From Alopecurus myosuroides (taxonomy: Eukaryota; Streptophyta; Magnoliopsida; Poales; Poaceae), in the NCBI GenBank assembly GCA_028641055.1, contig CM054062.1, positions 237,720,376 through 237,784,375 on the forward strand: a DNA stretch of 64,000 nucleotides, written 5' to 3'. Each line of letters begins with the position of its first letter. The first letter of the stretch is position 1. Shown one piece after another: positions 10,398 through 21,485 of this stretch. Below the pieces are notes generated by a model. That model worked only from the letters and a program-made list of their open reading frames with translations. It had not been told where the DNA came from and made no database searches. The position numbers were made by a program, and so were the translations under genes.

Positions 10398-11897
10398 TGA
10401 CCCACAAGTATAGGGGGTGTATCGTAGTACTTTCGATAAATAAGAGTGTCGAACCCAACGAGGAGCAAAAGGTGTTGACAAGCAGGTTGGATAGAGGATT
10501 CACTGTAAACACTAGCAAACAGGTTTTTGGTGGTTTTTGATAAAGCAGATAAATAAAGTGCGAGTAAATAATAAACAGTAAATATAATTGCAGTGAGTGG
10601 CTCAATCCTTTTGAGAGAAAAGGACAAGCCGGTTGTTCTACTTATGATTACCAAACGTTCTCGAGGACACATGGGAATTTCACCAAGCACTTTCGTTTCA
10701 TAGAGTTGATTAATATTTATTGTTTTGATATGTGTTGTGTGGGTAAACCTATGCTAATGCACCGCCCAACTAGGAATAATATATACTTATGATTAAACCC
10801 CTTTCAAGCATCCACAAATACAAGAAAGTAAATAATATAAATCAAACCACAGCCTTAAAACTCTGGGATCCTACACTCCCTCGTGCATCGGTTTCCTAAC
10901 GGGGGTTTAGGTTTCTGTCACTCCGGCAACCCCACAATCAGAAGACAAATACACAATGCATCCTCCTAGGCCCATAAAGGTGAAGTATCATGTAGTCAAC
11001 GTTCACATGACACCATTAGAAGAATAACACCACAACTTAAATATGAAACCACTAGATATTACTTCAACATAATTCCACTACTAACATCTTGACTTCGCCC
11101 ATGTCCTCAAGAACTAAACTAACTACTCACAAGACATCATATGGATCATGATCATAGGTGATATAATGATGAATAACAATCTTGTCATAAAGTGTAAACA
11201 CCGATAAATCTCACAAGCATCAACTACTAACAAGTAATCGACACCGGGAGAGAGTCTGGTGAAGAACAACGATATAGAACCCTAATCGTTCCAGCGGGAT
11301 AAAGATGGATGGTGAGGGTGATGGTGTTGGTGATGATGATGATGACGATGATGATCTTCATGATGCCCAGAGCGATGACAGTGACGATGGCGATGATTTT
11401 CCCTCTCCGGAGAGGCATTTACCTGGCAGATTTCTCCCTGCCGGAGAGCTTTTCTCTCTCTGTTGTTTTCCGCCCCGAGGAGGCGGTGGAATATTTCCTC
11501 GATGATTTCCTCGGGCTTAGGGTTCCCTGGGGGTCAAGTACGCGAAAGGGGGCGACCATAGGTGGGCCAGAGTGGCCACACCACCTGGCGGCGCGGCAGG
11601 GGGCGCCACCCCATGGTGTGGGCCCCTGGTGGCACCCCTCTGGCTCCCCTTGCGGCTGGGTTCCTCTTATGAACTTCTAAGACCTCTCAGGTGTCCCCCC
11701 CTCTTCTTCGGATCTTCTGAAATAGGGTGTCTTGACGGTGCCTTTTCCATCAGATTTCTGGTCCCGGTGTTTATTCTCCAAAAATTATGAAACATGCAAA
11801 ATAAGATGAAACAACATAAGTAATGCATCATAACATGAAATATCAATGAGTAACAGAAAATTACAATATAAAATAGTGATGCAAAATGGACGTATCA
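10398..11897 (-). repeat. ATH-2 5' LTR
   Basis: A 1500-bp LTR starting TGATACGTCC at 11897 and ending GGGTCA at 10398 on the minus strand. The segment near the primer site (CCCACAAGTATAGG, 10401 onward) is the conserved inner end seen in many grass Athila LTRs. A CATGATG-type microsatellite (GATGATGATGAC repeats, 11320-11395) lies in the middle. The outer flank is CACAG (11898-11902). No second copy of this LTR is in the window. Confidence 0.78.
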
Positions 11898-12340
11898 CAC
11901 AGCGACTGCGCCGTGCGCCTTCTCGCCGTGGAGAATCGGCGCTGGTCCCCTCTTGCGAGCTCATGTCGTCCCCAGCAAAGAAATCGTCGCCGCCGCCGGG
12001 AGTCGTCGTCGTCATGTTAGGGGAAAGAAGGGAAAGAAAATCGCACGCGGCTCAAACCCTAGAACTGACGTCGCGTTCATATTGCCATGCTAGCGTGTGG
12101 GCCCTACTTCGGCGTTAGCGAGCGGTAATGGCCGCTCCCGAGAAGATCCTCACCCACTGCCACGTCATCAAACTAGAGGGCCCCACCGGTCAGTTTTCGT
12201 GTCAATTCGCGATCAAAGCTGGGTTAGTGGTTTTTGCGAGCGGCTCAAAAAAATCTGGTAGTTTCTTGCGATTGAAACGTCTAGTGGTAGTTTTCCGAAC
12301 ATTAGCGCCAAAAGTGGTAGTTATTCATTCATTCTATCTT
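11898..12340 (-). other. MULE-like terminus and possible first exon, cut by ATH-2
   Basis: On the minus strand an ATG at 12015 opens MTTTTPGGGDDFFAGDDMSS, and the frame runs to the ATH-2 LTR at 11898, so the exon is truncated by insertion. Its upstream sequence to about 12340 resembles terminal sequence of grass Mutator-like elements, with repeated CTAGTGGTAG / GTGGTAGTT motifs (12278-12325). I infer this is the promoter end of the MULE whose transposase lies at 1-1757, with the ATH block inserted between. That is unproven; it could also be an unrelated gene start. Confidence 0.35.
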
Positions 12341-12795
12341 TCAGCTAGCTGAATTGTCAATTCGTCGTCAGTCACATTTTGGTCTGTCTGTTCCACTCTT
12401 GGCGTGCATCTTGGCGCGCGCAAGCGAGCCTCTGCGCCTCCCCCGTCTCGTGTGTGGACAGACTTGGTACGGTTTGGTTATTTTTCAAGCTCTTCGTTTT
12501 TTCCCTTAGCGAACCGTTTTTATGCGTTTTTTTGAATTATGTGCTTGTCGGAGCGTCAGGTGCCATTGTCTTCTAGATCATTTTTCACCCCAGCCCCAGC
12601 CCCCCCGCGAGCAGAGGCAGATCTGAGGAGCGAGGCATAAGTGATATCCTCGTCGGCATCCGTCGTCGGTGGTTCTCGAATCTAGAGGGCGGCAACACCC
12701 TACAGCTATTCGACTGGAGTGTCGTTCCCCATCGTTAGAATAGCGCCCTCCCCATCAACATAAGTTCCAAGGTGGGGTGGAGGAGGGAGGGGGAG
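12341..12795 (+). other. Upstream and 5' leader region of the eight-exon gene
   Basis: There is no repeat or reading frame that I recognise. A C/G-rich stretch (12590-12640, CCCCAGCCCCAGCCCCCCC) and a purine-rich run GGAGGGAGGGGGAG just before the ATG at 12796 look like a plant 5' leader. No convincing TATA box was found, so the transcription start is unknown. Confidence 0.3.
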
Positions 12796-15700
12796 ATGCC
12801 TGGAGTTATGAGGACAAGGGCTAACCTGTATTTGAAGGCCGTACATGGCGAGGCTAGCTGCGAGCGTCGTCGTCGTGGACGTAGAAGGTTTGTCACCTGC
12901 ACTTTTCTCACGCGGTAGCTGGTTTCAGTCTCACCGTCCCCTGTCCCTTTTTTCCCTATCTTTTTTGCTTAAGTGTTGTACTGGTTCGTGATGGATGCAT
13001 TTTGGTGGGCGAGGGAGGGGGTGGCGAAGTTGATTTTCGTTCAACCTACTGATTTTCATTGTTGATTTTTAAGTATAGGTGGACTATTTGAGATTTGCTT
13101 TAGCTATAGTGTTCAAATCAGCGAACGTTAAGAGAGGGGGTGTATACAAATATCTTTGATTAATTATTATGTGTTGCAGGTATTGATATCAGTGTAGATG
13201 GGTGTGTTGGTGTAGTGTAAGTATAGGTGGACTATCGAGTTTTACTCCTGTTTTCAGTGTTCCATTCAGTGATGGTTCACAGAGGGGAGAATTGTAGAAA
13301 TGTTTTTGGTCAATTATTTATGTATTGCGATTATTGATAGCAGTGTAGATTGGTGTTTTGATGTAGTGTAGATGGGTGTTATGCAGAGCAGTAGTAATCC
13401 ACTTAATTTTTTTAGTGTAATGTAGATGGGTGTCATGTGCAGCATGTTTTCATCTTGTCTAAAAAATAAGTTTCAGTGTGCGGTGCAGGTGGTTCAGGTG
13501 GTGGGTGGGGTGTTTTTGGTGTCTAGCAATATAATGAAAAATGTAGTTGTATGTTACTTTATTTTTAGTTTTGGTGTGTAGCAAACAATTTTTTTAAAAC
13601 CACACTGAGTAGAATGCACTGGTCGGACTTTTTGCAAGTACTGTATAGCCCCCCCTCCCGCGCGCCGTAATCTGTCTTTTTCTTTTTGTTAACTGTTGGT
13701 CTGGTTTGTGGTGGACGCATTGGTTCGCTCCGATATGGTTTTGCAAGTAATGTCAGTATACAAATGTTTTTAGGGGGGAGTGGATATGGTTCATGGGTGG
13801 GTGGGGTGATTTTTTTTGGTGTCCTGTAATAAAAATAAATGTAGTTGTATATTACTCTTTTTTTACCTTTTTAGATTGTCATGGTTGAACTGTATTTTTT
13901 ATGATAAATGGTTGCACTGTCTTTTTTATGATCAATGTTCTGATGAAAAACTTTCTTTAGTCTTAAAGTTCACTAGAGAGCAGCAGCTTTGTGGGCCATA
14001 CATGCTATGTTTTTTTGTGCATGTCAGTGGTTTTATAGGAGGTTTTGCCAACAAATTTTTTCCCGTGCAGGGGTTCATGTGCATATGCTCATTGGGGAGA
14101 TGTTTCCGAAGGCGCACTATTAGGCTTTGAGAGTTATAATGAAAGGACATCATCAAGTGATAATGTACGACCTTTTTCCATCTTATTAAAACAATACTAC
14201 AGAGTATGGCCATTATCATTCTTACAATCTCTTTTTCATCTTTTTTTTGTTTGGTTGTTATCAGTGTGCTGATAACAGCAAGAAGAAGAGGGTTTTAGAC
14301 GATGCTTTGTTTGAGTTCTTCAGCAAAGACGTACAGTCAGAGAAATCCCTTTTTCATGATTTGTTTTTACCTTTTTCGTTTGTTGTTTTATTGTTATTTG
14401 TTTTATTCCTACAATATTTTAGATGCTGTTATTTTTTCTCCAGACTATCAAGAGTTTGAAGAGAGATTTCTCAAAGTTTTGCACTCAATCTGAATTGTTT
14501 GTAGAGGTTATTAGTTTTATCTTTTTATTCTTTTGTTTGTTGACCAACCTTTTTTTTTGCATCTGTTTTCTTCTTCTTTCTTTTGCTTTTTAGATAATTT
14601 TCTCTCTCTCTCAGTTTTTTGCTTTTTATGTAGCATAAGAGGTCAAAACCACATCAAGTTGACAGGAATTCATACTATGTATACTCTGCAAAGTACTTTT
14701 TCGAAGTGTTGGATCGGCTAAAATTGGATCAACATGCAATCATTGAGAAATTTGGATCTGGTTGTATGCTTTCTTCAATCAAAACCCAACTAACATCATC
14801 CTTCATTCGTTGGCTTGCTCTGAGTGTAGACACCGTGTGTAGTGAAATCATTGTGGGCGACAAGATGATCCACTTTCCAAAAGATGCTTTTCATTTTGTT
14901 CTTGGTTTGCCCAATGTTGGTAGCCATTTGGTCGAAGATAGTGTTGGTGGTTTGGAGTTCATTATGTCACTATTCAAATTATCAAAACCACCGCACATCA
15001 CTTTCTTTGAGAATAAGCGGAATTCAAAGGAGCCAATGTCTGAAGCAACGGTTTTTGCATGCTTCATGCAAATCTCTATTTCTTGCTTTTTATGCCCCAC
15101 CTTTTCTGATCATATAGACACCAAGTTCATTGGACAGTTGGGAGACCCTGAACGTGCTAGGCATTTTGATCTATGTTTGTTAGTGCACCAACATTTGATG
15201 GTTGGAGTCAGAAAAGCAGCGAGCTATTCTTATTCAAAAGGGAGGAAACCAAATGCTTTCGAGTTCTGCGTGTATGGACTCGCTGTAAGTTTTGCGCTTA
15301 TTTTTTTGTGGGTTTTATTCCCCTTTTTTGTTATTCGTTTGTTTTCTGTATTGTTTTGCTAATTTGATATTTTTTGTAGGTTTTCCACCTAGACTGCCTT
15401 GATTTTGGTGCTCATGTAGCTGGCTCCGGAGTCCCAAGGCCTATTTCTTGGCGAGGTGACATGATAAAGATTTTTTTGGAGTTGGACCATAAAGGTAGGA
15501 AGGGTTATGGGAGGAGGTGCATGAAGAAAGATCTTGCAGGATGCTATTCCAATGTATGTATAGTTCACTTATCCCGTGTTTTCTACGGGCATCACATTAA
15601 TTTTTTTCTTATCACTCCTTCTTTCATCCCATTAGCATTTCTTTTTTGTTTTATATTATGTTTTCTACGCAGCAACCCCTTTCCTCAAACAAGTGTTGTG

Positions 15701-16180
15701 CACACTATGGCTCACACGATGAGCCCATGCTTTCAAGCCATAAAGAAACATTGAAGAAGAAATTTGAGTCTATGTTGCCCGGCAAGGTATTTTTTTTTGC
15801 TAGTCATTTTTTTTTTTACAACTGTGTTTGTTTTCGTTCTCAATTTTTTTATCTCTTGCCCATATTTTTTCTTCTTACCCGTTTTCTTCTCTTCTTTTCA
15901 TTATTCATTCTATTTTTCTATGATGCAGATTATTGATTGCATATTCGACATTGTTCACTGTTTCTACTCTACATCATCAGTGTCCAGCAATAATCCAATA
16001 GGTTTGGTGCAGAATGTGTGCAAGGTTCTATCAGACGCACACCTTTGCGTGAAAAGCAGTAGGCACACAGAGAATGATATTGGTCAGTCATGCCTCGCAA
16101 ATCCGTCGATGAATAAAATCACGGAACCAGATGTTGAAACACCAGTAAACAAGAAAGTGGAGACAATGAAGTTTTCACAG
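12796..16180 (+). CDS. Eight-exon hypothetical gene, 3' end displaced by transposons
   Basis: Predicted exons: 12796-12887, 14071-14164, 14265-14330, 14444-14506, 14634-15284, 15380-15553, 15673-15786, 15929-16180. All introns are GT...AG, intron 1 is phase 2 and the others phase 0. The joined 1506 bases give 502 codons with no stop. The N-terminus is basic (MRTRANLY, RRRRGRRR). The main exon has KFGSGCMLSSIKTQL, IVGDKMIHFPKDAFHFVLGL and ISISCFLCPTFSD, the pattern of a grass multicopy protein family (DUF1985-like region) often joined to a C-terminal Ulp1 cysteine protease. No protease is seen here, so it would lie in missing 3' exons. Exon 8 ends SQ before a donor at 16181, and TAT-1 begins six bases later. 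Function is unknown; a transposon-derived origin is possible. The intact frame suggests recent or continuing constraint. Confidence 0.6.
13071..13370 (+). repeat. Diverged tandem duplication in intron 1
   Basis: AAGTATAGGTGGACTAT occurs at 13071 and 13219, and the following sequence stays similar through TATTGAT(A)..CAGTGTAGAT, giving a unit of about 148 bp. AGTGTAGATGGGTGT-like words recur at 13191, 13342, 13373 and 13420. The copies have diverged clearly, so the duplication is old. No coding content. Confidence 0.55.
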
Positions 16181-16186
16181 GTAACA

Positions 16187-17186
16187 TGTCGTGGTGAGAT
16201 AAAGACAGATGCCATAGGATGACTTAAGTTTGGTGCCGATGGACACTGTGGGTATCCGGGGAGGGATTACACGCCTAGACGGCGCACTTAGGGTTGCAGA
16301 GCGGCGCCCGACCCGGCCCGCATCATAGGCAAAATAACCGATGGTTAGTTGTAAGTTTGCTGCGCAGATTTGGTTGGTTTGAACTAAATTGACTTTATGC
16401 GGGACTATGCGGGCCGCCGCTTGCAACCCTAGGCGCGCTCACTACACTGCAAACACCAAGATCTATCCAGGTTCGGCGCCCTCGTGTGGAGGTAACACCC
16501 CTACTCCTGCCTGCTGGCAATATCAGTGGGTAATCGAGTACAATGTGGTTCCTCGAGCTCTCTGAGCTAGAGGAAGACGATGCTCTCCCTTCTCTAAGGG
16601 AAATGTCTAGCCTCGTCGCAACTTCCAGGGTCGTCTCTCGCGCAAGAGGGGTGTGGCCACCTTATATACTGGTGGCCACCAACCGAACGTACAGGGTTAG
16701 GAAAAATACACTATGTCGTAGCGCACGCCTGCTAACATACGCCGAGAGTCGTCTCCGCCGTAGCTGATGCCCTGTCCTGTCCCCCTTGTCAGAGACAGGA
16801 CGTGCCGTCGTCCATGCCCTGGACTGCTCCGGTGTACGTGTATACATCATCACGCCTAGTAAGTTGAACCGCGTGCGTGTACTCTCCCTTGATCTTTGGG
16901 ATCCCAACTGCTCCGTTGACCTCCCTCCGGGATGGATAGGTGTTTCTCTACCCGGATTCTCTAAGTGCATCTCGGATAACCCAATGGGACACTCGCTTCT
17001 TCATTATTGCTCATTTCTCTTCTTGCCGAGATAGATCCATCTCGGTGCCCTTCAACTCGGTACCCATATGGATCTCGGACGACAACATCTCGGTAAACAG
17101 TATCTCGGTAAACAGTATCTCGGTATCCACTCCTTGGATACCATTTCATACCAACCTTGCCCCTACTCGGGGGTAGCCCCCCGACA
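16187..17186 (-). repeat. TAT-1 3' LTR
   Basis: On the minus strand it runs from TGTCGGGGGG (17186) to CCACGACA (16187), 1000 bp with TG...CA ends. A TATA box (AGTATATAAG, 16661-16670) lies mid-LTR, followed by a leader containing CGAACCTGG, which is shared with other Tat LTRs here. In U3, a 17-bp unit (TATCTCGGTAAACAG core) is tandemly repeated at about 17085-17125. The adjoining CTTCGGGGAACTAA on the minus strand (17187-17200) is a plausible polypurine tract. Confidence 0.65.
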
Positions 17187-17749
17187 TTAGTTCCCCGAAG
17201 CTGGTATGGTCCACCAAACTCGGACGGTGGGCCGTGCCAGCTTAAACCAATAAACCTCAAAATATTTGACCGAGATACTCTTAGCTCGGCCCAAGCTCCG
17301 TCTCGAACTCGGATTCAATCCGCAAACACCACTATGGATTTTCCACCAATATCCGAGATGCTTGCACAACATTAGATCTTAACGAGATCCCAACACTTAG
17401 CCCGTTTCCACAAGTTTAACTGTGCGAGGCAGGGCCGCCTCGTTTTCTTCACGTTGTGGGCGCACCACATGGAGCAGAACCGCTGCCCACGTCGCCTCGA
17501 TTCTCGTGTGGAGCAGAGCACGTGCCACGCCCACGCTCTCTCCTGTGCGGGACCCCACCTGCAGTCGCGTCCGTTACAGTGCACTCAAGTGCACGCTGCG
17601 GAGATCGTTGGATTCACTACGCTGGTTACGCGCGGTAAATCCGCTTTGTGCGTTTTCCGCGCGGGGTAAATGCCACGACCCCACCTTTTAGCCACGATTG
17701 ATCTGGGGCAGTTATTGCGTCACGGGGGTATAAATACTTGCGCTAGCCC
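17187..17749. other. TAT-1 internal region upstream of its antisense gene
   Basis: No stable reading frame. On the minus strand it begins with the polypurine tract beside the LTR. On the plus strand it leads to a strong TATA box at 17729-17736, placed as in TAT-2 and TAT-4 to drive an antisense gene. Repeated CTCGG words are scattered through it. Confidence 0.5.
17729..17736 (+). promoter_or_regulatory. TATA box of the TAT-1 antisense gene
   Basis: TATAAATA, 13 bp before the TAT-2 insertion. The expected start about 30 bp downstream falls after the insertion, in the pyrimidine-rich leader at 54651-54713, which has no ATG. TAT-2 therefore separates promoter from leader. Confidence 0.55.
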
Positions 17750-18241
17750 TGACGAAGGTATGGATCTTAGACCTATCGGGTGAGCCTACCCGGTCCAAGG
17801 CCCAAGACCCAAGCTCCAAGGGAGATGCGTAGACTGTTCTAGAAGGCCCAATCAAGGCCCACCCGCAAAGCCTTGCGGGTTAAGAAAGGAAACCTGTAAC
17901 CGACTTTAGGTTAGGGTTTGTATACCCCCCCTCGGGAACAGTTTGAGACCTGGCTACCTATATAAAGCCAGGAGAACCACCGGGAGGAGGACCAAGCAAT
18001 ACCGCACCACCTAAGCGTTGAGATTGAGATCTACTCTCGACTTGAGCACCCGACTGTAACCGATCTATCGAGCTAATACAGATCGACAGAAGCAGTAGTA
18101 AGGGTTTTACCTCTACGAGGGCCCCGAACCTGGGTAAATCTTGCCCCCTGTTAGCCGACGATTGTCACTAGCGCCTATTCGTTCTCTTACTCGAAACCCT
18201 ATCGGTTCACCCGAGGGACTTGTTGAGATGAATATTCGACA
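17750..18241 (+). repeat. TAT-2 5' LTR
   Basis: It starts TGACGAAGG and ends TATTCGACA, 492 bp. TATA box TATATAAA at 17959-17966, about 40 bp after a C-rich run, with a leader holding CCCGAACCTGGGTAAATC. It pairs with 54157-54645. Confidence 0.88.
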
Positions 18242-18243
18242 AT

Positions 18244-18262
18244 TGGCGCTGTCTGTGGGAAC
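18244..18262 (+). other. TAT-2 primer-binding site
   Basis: TGGCGCTGTCTGTGGGAAC begins two bases after the LTR. Sites of this form are common in plant Tat elements. I did not assign the primer tRNA. Confidence 0.65.
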
Positions 18263-18522
18263 GGCGGGCGCTGGATCTGCGGCATCTTCGGCCTCATCGT
18301 CACCAAAATTCAGCTGGAGCCCCGGAACTTTGACTCCGGCCAATCGATCCGGATCGGGTCAGTCAACGTCTCGCCTCACTCGCCAGAATCACGTCCGGCG
18401 TTCAGCTACCTGGAGAAAAGCGTCACCTTGACGTTTGGAAGCTCAAGTTCTACACCAACAAAGAGGGGATCACGCGGCTCCCCAAGAAAATCGATCTCGA
18501 AGGATCGAACTCTGAGTCAGTC

Positions 18523-20730
18523 TTGAAACCTGAAGCACTTAACTACGCAAATCGTGATCTAGCGAAAAGCGGCGAGTCCATCCGTCCGAACACTCGCAAC
18601 TTCCACACCATCTCCGCGGAAGAGCCTTCTCGGGTTGGGGAAGCTCTCCAATCCACGCCTAGGACTCGTGGAAAATATCTGGCTCAGGTTTGCATGGCAG
18701 GATCGATGGACCCGCCCGAAGAGACGGAAGAAAGCGCGAGGGAACGCGAGCACATCAAAGTGTCGCGAGCAGCCTGGCTCAAGGCAAAGGCGGCCATGCA
18801 CTCATCCAAGCCAATCGAAGAGGGAGCCCCTCAAGAAGAGCTAACCGCATACCACTATCATCTAGTGAAAGCGGCGACATTAATCAAAGAAGCTCGAAAA
18901 GATCTGGCCGAGCGGGAAAAACTGGCGGATGAATCAAGCCAGCGCCGTGCAGACTCTCTAAAACGCACTCGGTGGGGAACCTACCCGCGAGGAAAAGACA
19001 CGTCTCAAAGAACGCGACGATGGATGACGAATCCCTAACCGGGATCAGTAGGTCACTCGAAGCCTCTCTTATGCGCGTCGACGAAGACGGCAACGTATAC
19101 CCGACGACTCCAGCCGCCGCAGTCTTGGCTGCGGCCACTTATCTGCGGATGAACCAGCCAGGGGAAAACGATCCCCGCGCGGAGCAATACCGGCAAGTCC
19201 AGAAAGGGTTAGGCATGGCAGCAGCAAAACTTCCCTCCTATGACCGCAAAAAAGCGACTGCACCAAAAGACAAAGAAGCACCTCGCGGACACAGGAGTAC
19301 GTCACCCAGAAAGGAGAAGTCACCTCGTCGCGCACGAGGAAAAGAAGCTCGACGGCGCGGAGATAGCCCGAGTGGCAGCGACGACAGCCCGAGGGGTCAA
19401 GATTGCAGCCCGTGGAGGGGTCGAGATCGCAGACTGCGGAGGGGTCGAGATCGTAGCCTACGACGTCACAGCAGCCGCTCGCGACACTGCAGCAAGGAGC
19501 CGCGGAAAGACGTCAACCGCGACGAGCCTGGGTACAACGCGCGATCAGACATCGCTCAGCACAAAGTCGACAAGGCTCGAGCGACCAGGAACTGCGCGCG
19601 TTCCTCATCTACCTCTTCCGATGAAGAGGCCTGCAGCGCGTTATGCTTTACTCGCGACATCCGCGAAGCACCAATGCCCAAGAGGTTTAAGCTCACTACG
19701 GAGGTGCCGAAATACGACGGTTCGCTGGAGCCGCAATCCTGGTTGTCAGATTACCTCACGGCAGTAAAGTGCCAACGTGGGAACAAGACCACAACTATGC
19801 ACTATCTTAACCTACATCTTGTAGGCGCTGCGCGCAGCTGGCTCGAAGGAAGACCGAGGGCGTGCTACGGATCATGGGACGATCTAACCTTCGACTTCCG
19901 CAAGAACTTCCAGGCGACATACAAAAGACCTGCGACCATTGAGGAGCTACGAGCTTGCAAGCAGAAAAGTGGCGAGTCTACTCGCGAATATATCCAGCGA
20001 TCGACCACACTTAGGAATACGGCAGGAAATATATCAGAAGAAGTTGCAGTCGAAGCTTTTGCCAAAGGAGCTCGGTGAACCGCCTTTCGGGAAGAGTTGG
20101 GACGAGCCGCGCCCAAAACCATTGGAGATCTGATGGCTATAGCCGACAGATGGGCCAACGGCGAAGACGCGGTGCGCAACGAGAAAGCATCTTTGCCAGC
20201 ACCTGAAGATGACCGCTATGGCCGAAAGAAAAGGAGAAAGCATTACGATCACGATGATCGGGAAGAACTGGTGGCAGCAGAATTCACAAGAAATCGCGAC
20301 AGCGGACATCGTGGAAATCGCGAATGGAAGCCGAAGCCAGAGGATAAAACTCCCGAGGAGGACCTCGATGGTTACTGCACGCTACATCTATTTACAGATA
20401 AGCGCACTGGCAAAACTAAGGCAACACACCTTCTCAAGGATTGTCGAAAGTTCCTTGACATATACGAGGCCTTCTCAAAGAAAAATAGAGCAGCAGTAAA
20501 TCAGGGCTACCCGCAGCTCCCTGGAGGAGGAACCCAAGAATTCCACCTGCCGCAAGCCCTGCCTCCACCAGGAAACCAAAACACGGTGCTAGCCGCGCTA
20601 CCAGCGCCACCCACCGCAAACCAAGGAGCCAACCGGTACCCCGAACCCAGCAAGACTCCTAGGGATGATACAGAAAGTTTGCCCGTCCCGCAGGGCCCAA
20701 AAAACAAACACTCAACAAGTATTCATGACC
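18523..20730 (+). pseudogene. TAT-2 gag
   Basis: Capsid polyprotein region. The first frame (18523-19038) is charged and helical (WLKAKAAMHSS, KAATLIKEARKDLAEREKLA). A frame change around 18970-19040 moves to the next frame, which has an Arg/Ser-rich basic region (RSTSPRKEKSPRRARGKEAR, then many RGRDR repeats) that would bind RNA. The gag core follows (PKYDGSLEPQSWLSDYLTA, DDLTFDFRKNFQATYKRPAT). TGA at 20076-20078 interrupts the frame, which continues with PKTIGDLMAIADRWANGEDA, the typical region before the nucleocapsid. Two lesions prevent a full protein. Confidence 0.82.
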
Positions 20731-20739
20731 GTCCAGGCC

Positions 20740-21284
20740 CCACCATCCAAATCCGAGTACCTGAAGATGGCCGACCAGCCGATAATTTTCTCCAAGGAGG
20801 ACCATCCCCCCGAGTCTATCGACCAAGGCATGCCGCACTCGTCATCCAGGCACACATAGGCAACTACGAACTTGCCCGAGTGTTCATGGACGGAGGCAGC
20901 AGGATTAACATCATTTACGCGGACACACTCCGCAGGATGAACAGGAACCTGGACGGACTCACATAAGCAGAGACATCTTTTCACGGGATAGTACCAGGGA
21001 AGGCAGTCCTCCCACTAGGAACAATAAACTTGGAGGTGGTGCTCGGCAACCGAAACAATTACAGACGAGAATTCCTCAACTTCGAAGTAGTCGACTGGCC
21101 CTCACGGTACCACGCTATTCTTGGCCGAACAACATTCACCAGATTCATGGCAGTACCACACTATGCATACCTGAAGCTCAAGTTACCTGGGGAACATGGC
21201 ACCATCACCATCGACGGCGATTTCCAAAAATCCAATAAATGCGACATCGAGTTCAACGAGATCGCCAAATCCTTCGGGATGTAG
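20740..21284 (+). pseudogene. TAT-2 aspartic protease
   Basis: The catalytic motif is VFMDGGSRINIIY (about 20879-20917), where relatives have DGGSSINI, so the active Asp survives. It is preceded by HAALVIQAHIGNYELA. TAA at 20964-20966 cuts the frame; homologous sequence continues (FHGIVPGKAVLPLGTINLEV, YHAILGRTTFTRFMAVPHYA) to TAG at 21282-21284. The role would be polyprotein processing, but the stops make it inactive. Confidence 0.8.
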
Positions 21285-21485
21285 GAGGAGCTGGAAGAGA
21301 TAGCAAAAACCACGGATCACTCCGTGATGCCTCTCACCAGAAAGAACGCCCCAGAGCTCGAGTACAACGCAAACAGCGGCACTCGAAAACATCAGGTGCA
21401 CCCGACCGAGTCTACGAAAACGGCGATGGTGTCCACCACCGTCTCGCCAGCATAGGAAGACACGGTCGTCGAATTCCTCCGTGAG

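Larger units (their letters stand above)
4341..11897 (-). mobile_element. ATH-2: Athila-type Ty3/Gypsy element, 3' LTR missing
   Basis: Reading right to left the order is 5' LTR (11897-10398), tRNA-Asp primer site (10383-10366), gag, protease, RT, RNase H, integrase, the Ty3/Gypsy order. A solo LTR interrupts RT. There is no second LTR on the left: the element stops after the integrase C-terminus near 4341 and meets ATH-1. Every domain has stops or frame changes, so it is an old, immobile copy. The LTR ends share TGATACGTC with ATH-1 but the bodies differ, so they are sister families. Confidence 0.8.

Noticed and set aside
10223..10690. 155-codon minus frame at the ATH-2 primer region
   Set aside because: It runs through LTR end, primer site and the start of gag in the wrong frame; no family features.
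11305..11505. Acidic frame with Asp runs in the ATH-2 LTR
   Set aside because: It comes from a GAT/GAC microsatellite in the LTR rather than from a gene.
16543..17691. Several 60-100-codon frames on both strands
   Set aside because: They fall in the TAT-1 LTR and the non-coding stretch after it, with no domain or consistent frame.
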